64,000 nt of DNA from Phytohabitans rumicis (GTDB taxonomy: Bacteria > Actinomycetota > Actinomycetes > Mycobacteriales > Micromonosporaceae). The notes under the pieces were generated by a model, which saw only the letters and a list, made by a program, of their open reading frames with translations, made no database searches and was not told where the DNA came from. The first letter of the stretch is position 1. The number at the start of each line of letters is the position of its first letter. Below are positions 33,888-43,125 of the stretch, in pieces. The DNA is taken from contig NZ_BLPG01000001.1 in NCBI RefSeq assembly GCF_011764445.1, positions 930,001 to 994,000 on the forward strand, in the 5' to 3' direction. The position numbers and the translations under genes are program-made.

Positions 33888-34476
33888 CCGCCACAACCGA
33901 GAAGATCGAAGCCCCCGCCGCGGCCCGGTCGACACGTTCAACGCCGTCCTGGTCGGCATCGGCAAGCGGGTCGGCACCGTGGTCGGCACGCTCTACCAGG
34001 CCGGCCGGGACTCGATCGACACCATCCTGCGCAACGTGCTGCCGTTCATGGCCTTCGTATCCCTGATCATCGGCATCATCACCACGACCGGCGTCGGCGA
34101 GGCGCTCGCCAAGGGCCTACGCGGGCTGGCCGGCTCCCTCATCGGCCTGCTGATCATGGCGATCATCTGTGCGCTGCCGGTGCTCTCCCCCCTGCTCGGC
34201 CCCGGCGCCGTGATGGCGCAGATCATCGGCACGCTGATCGGCGTACAGATCGGCGAGGGCAAGATCCCGCCACAGTTCGCACTGCCCGCGCTCTTCGCGA
34301 TCAACCCCCAGGTGGGCTGCGATTTCATACCGGTCGGTCTGGCCCTCGGCGAGGCGGAACAGGAAACTGTGGAAGTCGGCGTGCCCGCCGTGCTCTTCTC
34401 CCGGGTCGTCACCGGGCCGCTGGCCGTGGTGCTCGCCTACTTCGCCAGCTTCGGCCTCTACAGCAACGCGGACTGA
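33884..34476 (+). CDS. srlE: PTS glucitol-type IIBC membrane domain encoded alone (frameshifted near the start)
   Basis: This corresponds to the C-terminal membrane half of SrlE. The ATG start reads [13 protein letters not shown], then the frame shifts near 33922-33926. One restored G gives [18 protein letters not shown]. From there I see [40 protein letters not shown] and [20 protein letters not shown], which align with the membrane region of enterobacterial SrlE. The IIB domain that normally precedes it is a separate downstream gene (34501). About 197 residues when repaired. The split and reversed gene order is unusual compared with E. coli. Confidence 0.88.
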
Positions 34477-34500
34477 CCGGACCCAGGAAGGACGGCAACG

Positions 34501-34872
34501 ATGGGTGACTACAAGAGCGTACGGATCGCCGCAGGGCGCGGTGGCTGGGGCGGACCGCTCGTGATCCAGCCGAACAGCACCCGCAACCTCATCTACTCGG
34601 TGACCGGCGGCGGCATCCACCCTGTCGCGCAACGCATCGCCGAGCTCACCGGCGGCGAGCCGTTCGACGGCTTCCGCAGCTCGGCGCCGTTCGACCGGAT
34701 CGCGGTCGCGGTCATCGACTGCGGCGGCACCGCCCGCATCGGCGTGTACCCCATGAAGAAGGTGCCGACCGTGGACGTACACCCCACCTCGCCGGCCGGG
34801 CCGCTAGCCATGTTCATCAAGGAAGACATCTTCGTGTCCGGCGTCAAGCCGGAGAACGTCACCGAGGCGTGA
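34501..34872 (+). CDS. PTS glucitol-type IIB domain as a stand-alone protein
   Basis: This is a 123-residue cytosolic protein equivalent to the N-terminal IIB part of SrlE. The N-terminus is VRIAAGRGGWGGPLVIQPN. The phosphocysteine motif is VIDCGGTARIGVYP with Cys74. It ends FIKEDIFVSGVKPENVT, as SrlE does just before its linker. It receives phosphate from the IIA at 34875 and phosphorylates the polyol during transport. A good ribosome binding site (AGGAAGGA) precedes ATG 34501. It would have to dock on the membrane protein encoded upstream. Confidence 0.9.
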   Translation: MGDYKSVRIAAGRGGWGGPLVIQPNSTRNLIYSVTGGGIHPVAQRIAELTGGEPFDGFRSSAPFDRIAVAVIDCGGTARIGVYPMKKVPTVDVHPTSPAGPLAMFIKEDIFVSGVKPENVTEA

Positions 34873-34874
34873 CC

Positions 34875-35255
34875 ATGGAAGTGACCCGGTACGCCACCGA
34901 GGTAACCGCCGTGGGCGCTCTCGTACCCGACTTCGTCGAGCAGCAGATCCTGGTCTTCTTCTCCGACGCCGCCCCGGAGGAACTGCACGACTTCTCCGTC
35001 CTGCACCACCCCACCGTGGCCAAGAGCGGACTGACTACCGGCGACGAGGTCGTCATCGACGGCACCACCATGCGGGTGCTGTCCGTCGGAGACCTGGCCG
35101 AACAGAACCTCCTCGCCCTCGGGCACCTCAACCTCAAGGCCAACGGCGCGTCACAGGCACCGCTGCCAGGCGACGTCTGCGTCGAGGCCCGCGCCCTGCC
35201 GATCCCCCGCCCCGGCAGCAAACTGTGGATCACCGGAACGCTCACACCCCCGTAA
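34875..35255 (+). CDS. srlB: PTS glucitol/sorbitol-type IIA component
   Basis: This is a 126-residue IIA protein of the SrlB family. The sequence VEQQILVFFSDAAPEELHDF and SVLHHPTVAKSGLTTGDEVV contains two His (44, 45), one of which should be the phosphorylation site. SVGDLAEQNLLALGHLNLK is conserved in SrlB (SVAEDNLRELGHVTL in E. coli, from memory). ATG 34875 is two bases after the IIB stop. It receives phosphate from HPr and passes it to Cys74 of IIB. It is the last gene of the PTS operon. The following hairpin at 35275-35303 is the probable terminator. Confidence 0.92.
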   Translation: MEVTRYATEVTAVGALVPDFVEQQILVFFSDAAPEELHDFSVLHHPTVAKSGLTTGDEVVIDGTTMRVLSVGDLAEQNLLALGHLNLKANGASQAPLPGDVCVEARALPIPRPGSKLWITGTLTPP

Positions 35256-35268
35256 GCGCCAGCAACCG

Positions 35269-36264
35269 TCATACCCGGGACGGCCGCCCGCCGGCCGTCC
35301 CGGTCTTCGGCACCGACACCTCCTCCGGGTGCTCCGCCTGGTAAGGATCGGCGGCGGCGCCCTCGGGTGCCTCGGCCTCGAGTTCGACGCGCGTCTTGAG
35401 GAGCGCGTCGCGTACCTCGGCGCTCACCTGCGGGTACTGCGGGCTTATCTCGATCAACGAGTGCGCGATGATGGCGGCCGCGGAGATGCGGGCGAACCAC
35501 TTGTGGTCGGCGGGGATCACATACCACGGCGCCCACTTCGTGCTCGTGTGCGAGAGCATCTCGGAGAACGCGGCCTGGTAGTCGTCCCAGCGCTGGCGCT
35601 CCCGCACGTCGGCGGCCGAGAACTTCCAGTTGTGGTCGGCCAGGTCGATGCGGCGCAGGAAGCGGATCCGCTGCTCCTCCCTGGACAGGTTGAGGAACAG
35701 CTTCACGATGCGAAAGCCGTTGTCGGCCAGGTGGCGTTCGAAGTTGTTGATGGCCCGGTAGCGTCGCTTCCAGATGTTGCCAGCCTTGCACTCGTCGGGC
35801 AGTTTCTGTCGGTCCAGCAGTTCCCGATGCACGCGTACGACGAGGACCTCCTCGTAGTGCGAACGGTTGAAGATGGCGATCTCCCCGCGGCCGGGGAGGC
35901 GTTGGGCGTACCGCCATAGGTAGTCGTGGTTGAGTTCCTCCGCCGAGGGCACCTTGAAGCTGGACACGTGAACACCCTGCGGGTTGACCCCACTCATGAC
36001 ATGACGGATCGTGCCGTCTTTGCCGGCCGCGTCGAGCGCCTGCAGGACGACCAGTACCCCGTGCTGGTCGTCGGCGGCCAGCCGCGCCTGGTAGTCGACC
36101 AGCAAGCCATTGACCCGGTGGAGCAGGTCCACGCTCTCCTTCTTGTGCAGGAAGCTCGCCTTGTACCCCGGATCGAAGTCCTTGGCCAGGTGCACGCTCG
36201 CCCCGGGCCTGACCCGGAACGGCTTGATGAACTTGGCGATCCGTTTTTCGGCTGGCTTGGCCAT
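35269..36264 (-). CDS. Polyphosphate kinase 2 family protein
   Basis: This is a 331-residue PPK2 that uses polyphosphate to phosphorylate nucleotides (AMP/ADP or GDP). Walker A-like QALDAAGKDGTIRHVM is at residues 88-103, Walker B and lid residues in IAIFNRSHYEEVLVVRVH, and ERQRWDDYQAAFSEMLSHTS near the C-terminus. The one-domain length fits class I or III. Its ATG (36264) overlaps the stop of the P-type ATPase as ATGA, so the two are coupled. It converges on the PTS operon. A link between ATP regeneration and the ion pump is conceivable. Confidence 0.92.
   Translation of the reverse strand: MAKPAEKRIAKFIKPFRVRPGASVHLAKDFDPGYKASFLHKKESVDLLHRVNGLLVDYQARLAADDQHGVLVVLQALDAAGKDGTIRHVMSGVNPQGVHVSSFKVPSAEELNHDYLWRYAQRLPGRGEIAIFNRSHYEEVLVVRVHRELLDRQKLPDECKAGNIWKRRYRAINNFERHLADNGFRIVKLFLNLSREEQRIRFLRRIDLADHNWKFSAADVRERQRWDDYQAAFSEMLSHTSTKWAPWYVIPADHKWFARISAAAIIAHSLIEISPQYPQVSAEVRDALLKTRVELEAEAPEGAAADPYQAEHPEEVSVPKTGTAGGRPSRV
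35275..35303. terminator. GC-rich hairpin between the PTS operon and ppk2
   Basis: Perfect 12-base arms at 35275-35286 and 35292-35303 (CCGGGACGGCCG / CGGCCGTCCCGG) with a 5-base loop. It lies 20 bases after the IIA stop, inside the last codons of the convergent ppk2. It can terminate both directions. Confidence 0.75.
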
Positions 36265-38977
36265 CACACGAATCCCTTCTGTTCCTCTTTTCTCGCGGGT
36301 GGCATCGCCGCGAATCGCCGGACCAGCAGCTTGCCCAACTCCCACAGGATCAGCAGCGCGATGGGCGGGACGAGCGCCCAGGCGAACTGCAACGCGTTGA
36401 TCTCCACCGTGCCGAGAATGCGCCGGAAGGCGTCCATCTGGGTGACGAACACCGCCAACGCAAACTCCACGACGATTGCCCAGTTCAACTGCTTGCTGTC
36501 GAATGTCGCCGGCGTCAGTGCCGTATCGGTTTCGCTGCGGCACTCGACCGCGGCCACGATCAGGCACAGCGCGAACGACGTGAACGCGATGGATTGGCCG
36601 ACCTCGACGCTGTCGTAGCGGGACGCGCCAAGCTCGATCAGCCCGAGCAGGCCCACGGTGATGGCGAGCCCGACCAGCCCGACCGTGATGACCATGCGCC
36701 GGGTAAGCACCGACTCGCCACGCGGGCGGGGACGCAAGGACATCAGCCCTGGAGTCTCCCGGTCGAAACCGAGCGCGAAGCCGAACGCGGCGTTGACCAC
36801 GAAGTGGATCCACAAGACCTGCGCTGGCGTGAACGGCTCTCCGGCGGCGATGTTGAACAGGCTGGCGCCCAGGAAGGTCAGCACGAACACGACGAGCAGG
36901 ACGAGCACGAAGCGGATGTACTTCGTGAGGTTGTCGTAGATCTTGCGACCCTGCTCGACGGCGAAGATGATCGTCGCGAAGTTGTCGTCCGAGAGGATCA
37001 TCCGGCTCGCGTTCTTGGCTACCTCGGTCCCGTTCCCCATGGCGATACCGATGTCGGCGGACTTGATGGCCGGGGCGTCGTTCACCCCGTCGCCGGTCAT
37101 GGCGACGACATCACCGTTCTTCTTCAACGTGTCGGCGAGCAGCACCTTGTGCTCGGGTGCGACCCGGCCGACCACGCCGATACTGTCCACCCGCCTGAGC
37201 CGTTCTGCCTCGGGCAGGGCGGCGAAGTCGGCACCAAGGATGGCCTCCCCCGAGATGCCGATCTGCTTGGCGATCGCCGCGCCAGTGATGACGTCGTCTC
37301 CGGTCACCATTCGCACCCGGATGTGCGCTCGCTGAGCGTTGCGCACCGCGGTCTTCGACTCATCGCGCGGCGGATCCACCATCCCGACCAAGCTGGCCAG
37401 CCGCAACTCGGTGACGTAGTCGAGCAGATCGGCCTCCGGGTCGAAGTCGGCAGCATCGATGTCCCGGGTGGCAGCGGCCATCACCCGCTGGCCGCCGCTC
37501 TCCATGCGCTCCAGATGAGCGTGTGCCCACTCGCCACCGGAACTGCTGCGCTCGACGACGGCCGGCGCCGCGCCCTTGACGAAGGCCCGCACAACTGACC
37601 TACCTGCCGCATCCTTGGTCTGGTTGAACGTCGCCATCAGCTTGTAGCTCGGATCGAACGGTAAGGTCGCCAGCCGGGGCAGCCGCTCGCGGGTGGCGTC
37701 GACGTCCAGGCCGGCCTTGTGCCCGAGTACGAGCAGCGCGCCCTCGGTCGGGTCGCCCACGACCTTGCCGTCCACGAGTACGGCGTCGTTCGCGACCAAG
37801 TACGGCAAGATCTGGTCGTCGAGCGTGGCAGCACTTCCCGCCGTATGATGAACCCTGCCCGCCAGGCCGTAGCCGATCCCGGAGATGGTGTACCGGTCGC
37901 CGGGATCGATCACCTCCACCGCGGTCATCTGGTTCATCGTCAGCGTGCCGGTCTTGTCGGAGTTGATCGCCGAGACAAACCCCAGCGTCTCGACCGAGGG
38001 CAGGTCTTTGACGATCGCGTTGCGATTGGCTAGATCGACGCCACCGATCGACAGGATGGTCTGGGAAACCGTGGGTAGCGCCTCCGGGATCGCCGCGATC
38101 GCCAGCGAGACGGCGGCGACGAACAGTACATCCACGCCTCGCCACGCTGGCGCCCCAGGACGAACATCACGATCATCGTGAAGCCGGCCGCCGATGCGAT
38201 CCACAGCGTGAGCCGGTTGAGCTCCTTGGTCAGCGGGGACTTCTCCATAGCCGTGCCCGCCAGCAATCCGGAGATCTTGCCCAGTTCGGTACGCGCACCG
38301 GTGCCGGTGACGATCATGGTCCCGCTGCCGTGCGTCACCGGAGTGTTCATGAACGCCATGTTCGTCTGGTCACCCGGGCCGACCTCGGCGTCCGGCAACG
38401 TTCCCGCGTCCTTGGCCGCCGGCGTGCTCTCTCCCGTCAGCGCCGACTCGTCGATCTGCAGCGCTCTCGCCGCGATGATCCGCCCGTCCGCCGGCACCTG
38501 ATCCCCCGCGGCGATCAGCACGATGTCGCCGGCGACCAGCCGCTCCGCCGGAATCTGTGACTCAGCACCGTCGCGCCGTACGCGGGCGGATGCCTTCATC
38601 ATTGATTTGAGCGCATTCATGGCGCTCTCTGCTTTACCCTGCTGCCGTAGCCCCACAACGGCATTGACGATCGTCAGCAAAACGAGCATGATCGCGGTGC
38701 CCCATTCGCCGACGACCAGCGACACCACCGCAGCGACGATCAGGATGATTTGCATGTAAGTGCGATATTCATCAAGAAATCGGAGCCAGGCCGGCTTTGG
38801 CTTCTCCTCGGGCAGTGCGTTCGGGCCATCCGCGCCCAGCCGCTCCGCCACCCGCCCAGCCGTTAACCCGGCGGCCGGGTCGACCCCGAACGCTGTGGTG
38901 ACGGCATCGGGCGGCTGCGCGTACCAGCGTCCACCCAAAGGTGCAGGCCGATCCTCAACATCCGATTTGACCGCCAT
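36264..38977 (-). CDS. P2-type cation-transporting ATPase (frameshifted)
   Basis: This is a Ca2+/Na+-type P-ATPase of about 905 residues after repair. It has the N-terminal cation ATPase domain (TAGRVAERLGADGPNALPEE), the actuator TGES motif in ESALTGESTPA, PEALP in the M4 metal site, the phosphorylation motif NSDKTGTLTMNQM, GDGVNDAPAI in the P domain and six C-terminal helices. The frame changes near 38132. One restored G gives GEAWDVLFVAAVSLA. ATG 38977 has a GGAGAC ribosome binding site, better than the upstream GTG 39019. PEALP instead of PEGLP hints at cation choice, which cannot be settled by eye. It is coupled to ppk2. Confidence 0.9.
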
Positions 38978-39203
38978 AGTCCCGTCTCCGAATCCTCGCT
39001 GAGCCGAGGATCCGCCCATCCCATCCGGCGCGCCTCATCTTCCCGGGATGGCCGTACCGCCCAACCCCCACCAACGGACGGACCGACAACCGTCCAGACC
39101 TGCCTTCACCTCTCGTCAGGCCGCGCCGGCGAGCTCGCAAGGAGCCACAGGTCGGCACGGCCGTTGCACCTGTCACCGACACGACGCGGGGCGGTACTTC
39201 AAA

Positions 39204-39289
39204 TCAGGATCGAGTTCTGAGCTGCCGCGGCGCTCGTCGCGGTCCGGGCCGTCGCTCCCGCGGCCGCACCCTGCGCGGTCCACAACCAA
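39204..39289 (-). repeat. Dispersed repeat copy 2, outer flank of the left inverted-repeat arm
   Basis: This is the reverse complement of 47427-47513 with a handful of mismatches, and it is related to 18875-18944. In the right copy this segment is directly fused to the 318-bp arm. Here the two are separated by the IS110 remnant at 39290-39799. The stretch 39020-39203 holds no gene I can support. Confidence 0.75.
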
Positions 39290-39799
39290 CAGAGATGATG
39301 TTTGTGAGCACCTCCCGCCGGGGTTTGACCCAACAACCAACTGACTTCGGGTCTTGCCCGGGATTTGTCGGCCTCCGGCCGGGAGGTGCTCGTGCACTCA
39401 CCGGACGTGGCGTTGTGACTGGCCGCCGTCCACGGTGTCGGCACCGACACCGCCGGCCAACTACTAGTCACCGCCGGCGAAAACCACGACCGACTCCACT
39501 CCGAGGCCGCGTTCGCCATGCTCTGCGGCGTCGCCCCACTACCCGCCTCATCCGGCAAAACCACCCGACACCGCCTCAACCGCGGCGGCGACCGACAAGC
39601 CAACGCCGCCCTCTACCGCGTCGTACTCAGCCGGCTGCGCTGGGACCCCAACACCCGCGCCTACATGCAGCGACGCACCAAAGACGGCCTATCCAAGAAA
39701 GAGATCATCCGATGCCTCAAACGGTACGTCGCCCGCGAACTCTACCAAATCATCACAACAAACAATCTTGAACCCGCCACTTGACATCCATAGGAGCAT
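39290..39799 (+). mobile_element. IS110-family element remnant inserted in the left repeat
   Basis: This is about 510 bases present in the left copy of the repeat and absent from the right. It contains the C-terminal part of an IS110-type transposase (39419-39784). The right end (CTTGACATCCATAGGAGCATC region, 39779-39799) looks like the terminus of actinobacterial IS110 elements. A 12-bp inverted repeat (GAGCACCTCCCG at 39306-39317, complement at 39380-39391) occupies the region where the transposase N-terminus should be. The element is therefore internally deleted. Confidence 0.75.
39419..39784 (+). pseudogene. C-terminal fragment of an IS110/IS116/IS902 transposase
   Basis: About 121 residues remain: LAAVHGVGTDTAGQLLVTAG, then AMLCGVAPLPASSGKTTRHR, LNRGGDRQANAALYRVVLSR and CLKRYVARELYQI. 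This is the second (IS116/IS110/IS902) domain with its helix-hairpin-helix and Ser-containing SSGKT region. A stop codon directly upstream shows that the DEDD catalytic N-terminal domain is gone, so the fragment cannot transpose. It lies within the left repeat and records an insertion event that came after the repeat was duplicated. Confidence 0.88.
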
Positions 39800-40117
39800 C
39801 CCCGACGGGCGATGCCTGCGCGGCGATGGGGTGTGAGCGCGTGACGCCGTCAAAGGGCAGGTTGGTTTCTGGGCCCCATACCTCACAGTCATAAATATGC
39901 CTCTCAGGTATAGGGCCTAAAACTAGTCTCTAGAACGGAAGCAGTGCAAAGACGGCGACGCACACTGCCGTCTCCCGGGCGGGGCTCGGTCGTTGTCCTT
40001 GGGTCTTGTGCCACGGGGCTGGCAGTGCTGGTCGGGGGTTTCGGCGAGCGCTTGCGAGCCGCCGACCTGCGCGGTGCCCGCGGGAGCATGCGGTCCGCAG
40101 GTGACGCGGGCCGGGGC
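39800..40117 (+). repeat. Left arm of a 318-bp inverted repeat
   Basis: This 318-base segment is the reverse complement of 47109-47426 at roughly 95 percent identity by eye. It carries its own inverted repeat (an imperfect copy of GGCCCCATACCT/AGGTATGGGGCC) around a 22-base AT-richer loop. Together with its partner it encloses about 7 kb. Confidence 0.88.
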
Positions 40118-40257
40118 CTTCGGCACGACCGAGCGCGACCCTGATCAGTCCTCAAATCGCCGGACTTTGGCGTCGCCGGGCGGTGGCCGGCCCAGTAGCC
40201 CGGGACCGCCGCCTCCTGCCGACTGCTCATCCGCGGCGACAGCTGTGAACGTCACAC

Positions 40258-43080
40258 TCAGTTCCTCATTTCGAACCGCCGGGCCGGCGACCAAGCCCCT
40301 GGGACGCCGTTGCCATCGTTGGCGCGTACTCGCCACCACATCCGCTGGGTGGGAAGTCCGCTGGCGGTGTGCTGCGAGGCGGCGCCGGTCGCTTCGAGCG
40401 TGAACGGTGCCTGGAAGCTCTGGCTGTCGTCGATCTGGATGGTGTAGCTCGCGGCGCCCGAGACGTCACCCCAGTCGAAGGTGATCGTCGTGCCCGGTGG
40501 GATGCGGGCGTCACTGCCGGGGCTCAGCGGTGCGGGGGCGGGGAGCGGCTGCGTGGGCGTAGGTGTCGGAGGCGGCGTCGGTGGCGCCTGCACCGTGATC
40601 GTGCGGAACTGCGACCACGGACCCGGGGTGCCGGCCGGGTTCACGGCCCGTACCCGCCAGAACCAGGTGCCGGCGGGAAGCGTGCCGGTGGTGACCTCGG
40701 TGACTGTGACGTTCGCGGTCAGGATCAACGGCGCGCCGAACGCGGAGATCTCGTCCACCTGGATCGTGTACGAGGCGGCCTCGGTCACGGGGTTCCAGGC
40801 GAATGTCACCGGTTGGGCGACCGTGGCGCCGCCGGCGGGGCTGGCGAGCTCCGGCGCGGTGGGCACGGGCGGAGGCGGCGGGGGTGGCGGCGGGGTGCCC
40901 GGACCGACGGCGAGCTTGGCTATCCACGCCTCGGCCCCGAGGATGAACGGGTCTCCACTGTAGACCCGGTCGAAGGCTCCGGCGGTGGTCGGGAAGTCCG
41001 CTGAGGTGGTGCGACCGCTGACGTAGACGTTGCCGGCTGGGTCGAGCGCCACGTCGAAGGCGCCGTCCGACTCGGTCCCGCCGAGGAAGGTGGCGTAGTC
41101 GAGCGCGGTGGCGGTGGCGTTCAGCTTGGCCACGTAGGCGTCCGACGAGCCCCCGCTGAACTGCGGGTCCCACGCGTCGGGGCTGACGAACGCGTCGGGT
41201 CCGCCACCGCCGGCCAGCCAGATGCTGCCGTCCCCGGTGAGGGCACCCGATCCCGCGCCGGCCCTACCGAGGAACGTCGAGTAGAGCAGCGCCGAGCCGG
41301 TGGCGTTCAGCTTCACGGCGAACGACTGGCTGGTGCCGTCGAACGTGGTGTCGAACGTGCCGGGTGTGGTCGGGAACGCCGCGGACTGCGTCCCGCCGAG
41401 GAGGTAGGCATTGCCGAGCGCGTCGAGGGAGACGTCGCTGACGCTGTCCGGCTTCGTCCCTCCGAGGAACGTCGAATACACCAGGGCCGAACCCGTGGCG
41501 TTCACCTTGGTGACGAAGCCCTCGAACAGGTCGAGGAAGTCCCCGCCGCTGTGCACGGGCTGGAGCGTTCCCGGAGTCGTCGGGAAGCCGGCAGACCTGG
41601 TCGAACCACCGACCACCGCGTTGCCCGACGCGTCGACCGCGATCGCGCTGGGAAGCTCGTTGTCCGTACCGCCGAGGCGCGTTGAGTAGACCAGCTGGGA
41701 GCCGGATGCGTTGAACTTCGCCACGAAAGCGTCGTACTCCCCGTTGGCCGTGGTGTCGAACGCGCCGGCGGTCGTCGGGAAGTTGCTCGACACCGTCTGC
41801 CCGGCCACGTATGCCTGGCCGGTGCCGTCCAGCGCGATCGAGAGGATGTCGTCGAAGTCGAACCCGCCGAGGAACGTCGAGTAGACCAGCTGGGAGCCGC
41901 TCGGATTCAGCTTGGCCACGAACGCGTCGTACTGGTCGATGCCGCACCGCGGGCAGCTGTCCACATTGAACGTCCGGTCGAACGCGTTGCTGGTGGTCGG
42001 GAAGCTGGAGGATTTCGTCTGGCCGGCCACGTAGGCGTTGCCGGCGGCGTCCACCGCTATGTCCCGGCCCCAGTCGAAGTTGGTGCCGCCGAGGAAGGTG
42101 GAGTAGGCCAGCCCTGTGCCCGCCGGGTTGAGCTTGGCCACGAACGCGTCGAGATCGTTGCTCGCCGACCCGGTCCGGTCGAAAGCGCCGGCCGTCGTCG
42201 GAAACGTCGGCGACTGGGTGAAGCCGGTGACGTAGGCACTGCCCGCCGCGTCGACGGCGATCGCCGCACCGGTCTGGTTGCCGAAGCCGCCGAGGAAGGT
42301 CGAGTACTCCAGGCCCGGGTCGATGACGAGCTCGTGCTCCGGGTCGTAGCCGCCAACCGCGAAGCCGTAGGACCCGCCCGCGAGCAGGTAGCGGCTCGCG
42401 ACCGGCACCCGCTGGCCGTCGATCACCTGGTACGACACGGGCGGTGTGTCCCGCAGCGTCCCAAGCGTGGTGTCGACCAGGAGGCCGCCCGCCTCGTCGG
42501 TTGTCAGCCGATCCGCGCCGCGATAGGCCAGCTGGATGTCGTCGACCCGCGCGCCGGGTGCCAGGCGGAACTCGTACTTCAGCACGCCGTCGCGCCCCGT
42601 GATGGCCATGTCCACGCCCGACCACAACTGCCGGTAGGTGACCTCGCCGTAGGTCGGCAGGCCCCGGCGGGAGCCGGCCGGCGAATCCGCCCGAAGGTAA
42701 CTGACCGTGGTAGGCGCCCCGTGCGCCGCGCCTACCGAAACGTTGGGATTTGCATCGATGAAATCCAGGAAGAGATTGACACCTGTCGCACTATCCTGCT
42801 CTAACAATGACATCGCGAGCGAATCGGGTGTGAAGAAGAAACCGTACCGCCCGCCCTGGGCGAGGTACCGCACCTGCCCGTCGGCCTGTCCCCGATTCTC
42901 GACGAACGTCAGCGGCAGGCGGGCGTACGCGTCACCCACCGGCTCCGACTCGACTCGCCCGGTGTTGCCTGCGTCGAGCCGCGCACCGACCTGCACCAGC
43001 ACCGATACGCCCAGCAATGCCGCGAGTGCGCCTACAACGACGATCAGACGACCCCGTTCAACACTCAACAAACGCCTCAT
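40258..43080 (-). CDS. Secreted SBBP beta-propeller repeat protein with C-terminal Fn3-like domains
   Basis: This is a protein of about 940 residues. The N-terminus has a signal/anchor (GRLIVVVGALAALLGVSVLV). A DUF7948-like region follows (LPLTFVENRGQADGQVRYLA). Seven SBBP repeats then run from about residue 260 to 680, each with the pattern YSTFLGG, AVDAAGNAYV and FPTTAGAFD, interleaved with DAFVAKLNP. The C-terminus has a proline-rich linker and two Fn3-like modules (ASYTIQVDEISAFG, ASYTIQIDDSQSFQ). I use ATG 43080, and ATG 43116 is an in-frame alternative. It is probably exported and cell-surface or extracellular. Its ligand is unknown. It lies inside the segment bounded by the inverted repeats. 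Confidence 0.88.
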   Translation of the reverse strand: MRRLLSVERGRLIVVVGALAALLGVSVLVQVGARLDAGNTGRVESEPVGDAYARLPLTFVENRGQADGQVRYLAQGGRYGFFFTPDSLAMSLLEQDSATGVNLFLDFIDANPNVSVGAAHGAPTTVSYLRADSPAGSRRGLPTYGEVTYRQLWSGVDMAITGRDGVLKYEFRLAPGARVDDIQLAYRGADRLTTDEAGGLLVDTTLGTLRDTPPVSYQVIDGQRVPVASRYLLAGGSYGFAVGGYDPEHELVIDPGLEYSTFLGGFGNQTGAAIAVDAAGSAYVTGFTQSPTFPTTAGAFDRTGSASNDLDAFVAKLNPAGTGLAYSTFLGGTNFDWGRDIAVDAAGNAYVAGQTKSSSFPTTSNAFDRTFNVDSCPRCGIDQYDAFVAKLNPSGSQLVYSTFLGGFDFDDILSIALDGTGQAYVAGQTVSSNFPTTAGAFDTTANGEYDAFVAKFNASGSQLVYSTRLGGTDNELPSAIAVDASGNAVVGGSTRSAGFPTTPGTLQPVHSGGDFLDLFEGFVTKVNATGSALVYSTFLGGTKPDSVSDVSLDALGNAYLLGGTQSAAFPTTPGTFDTTFDGTSQSFAVKLNATGSALLYSTFLGRAGAGSGALTGDGSIWLAGGGGPDAFVSPDAWDPQFSGGSSDAYVAKLNATATALDYATFLGGTESDGAFDVALDPAGNVYVSGRTTSADFPTTAGAFDRVYSGDPFILGAEAWIAKLAVGPGTPPPPPPPPPVPTAPELASPAGGATVAQPVTFAWNPVTEAASYTIQVDEISAFGAPLILTANVTVTEVTTGTLPAGTWFWRVRAVNPAGTPGPWSQFRTITVQAPPTPPPTPTPTQPLPAPAPLSPGSDARIPPGTTITFDWGDVSGAASYTIQIDDSQSFQAPFTLEATGAASQHTASGLPTQRMWWRVRANDGNGVPGAWSPARRFEMRN

Positions 43081-43125
43081 GACTCTACGCACGCAGAGCC
43101 TCACGCACAGGTTCATCGACCTCGA

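Noticed and set aside
35269-36813. A PPK2 protein extended upstream to 36813
   Set aside because: The upstream part overlaps the P-type ATPase in another frame and lacks motifs. ATG 36264 with its ATGA overlap is the natural start.
40900-42330. Regularly spaced near-identical segments that might look like a CRISPR array
   Set aside because: They code for SBBP repeats in one continuous frame, with unit lengths and divergence typical of protein repeats.
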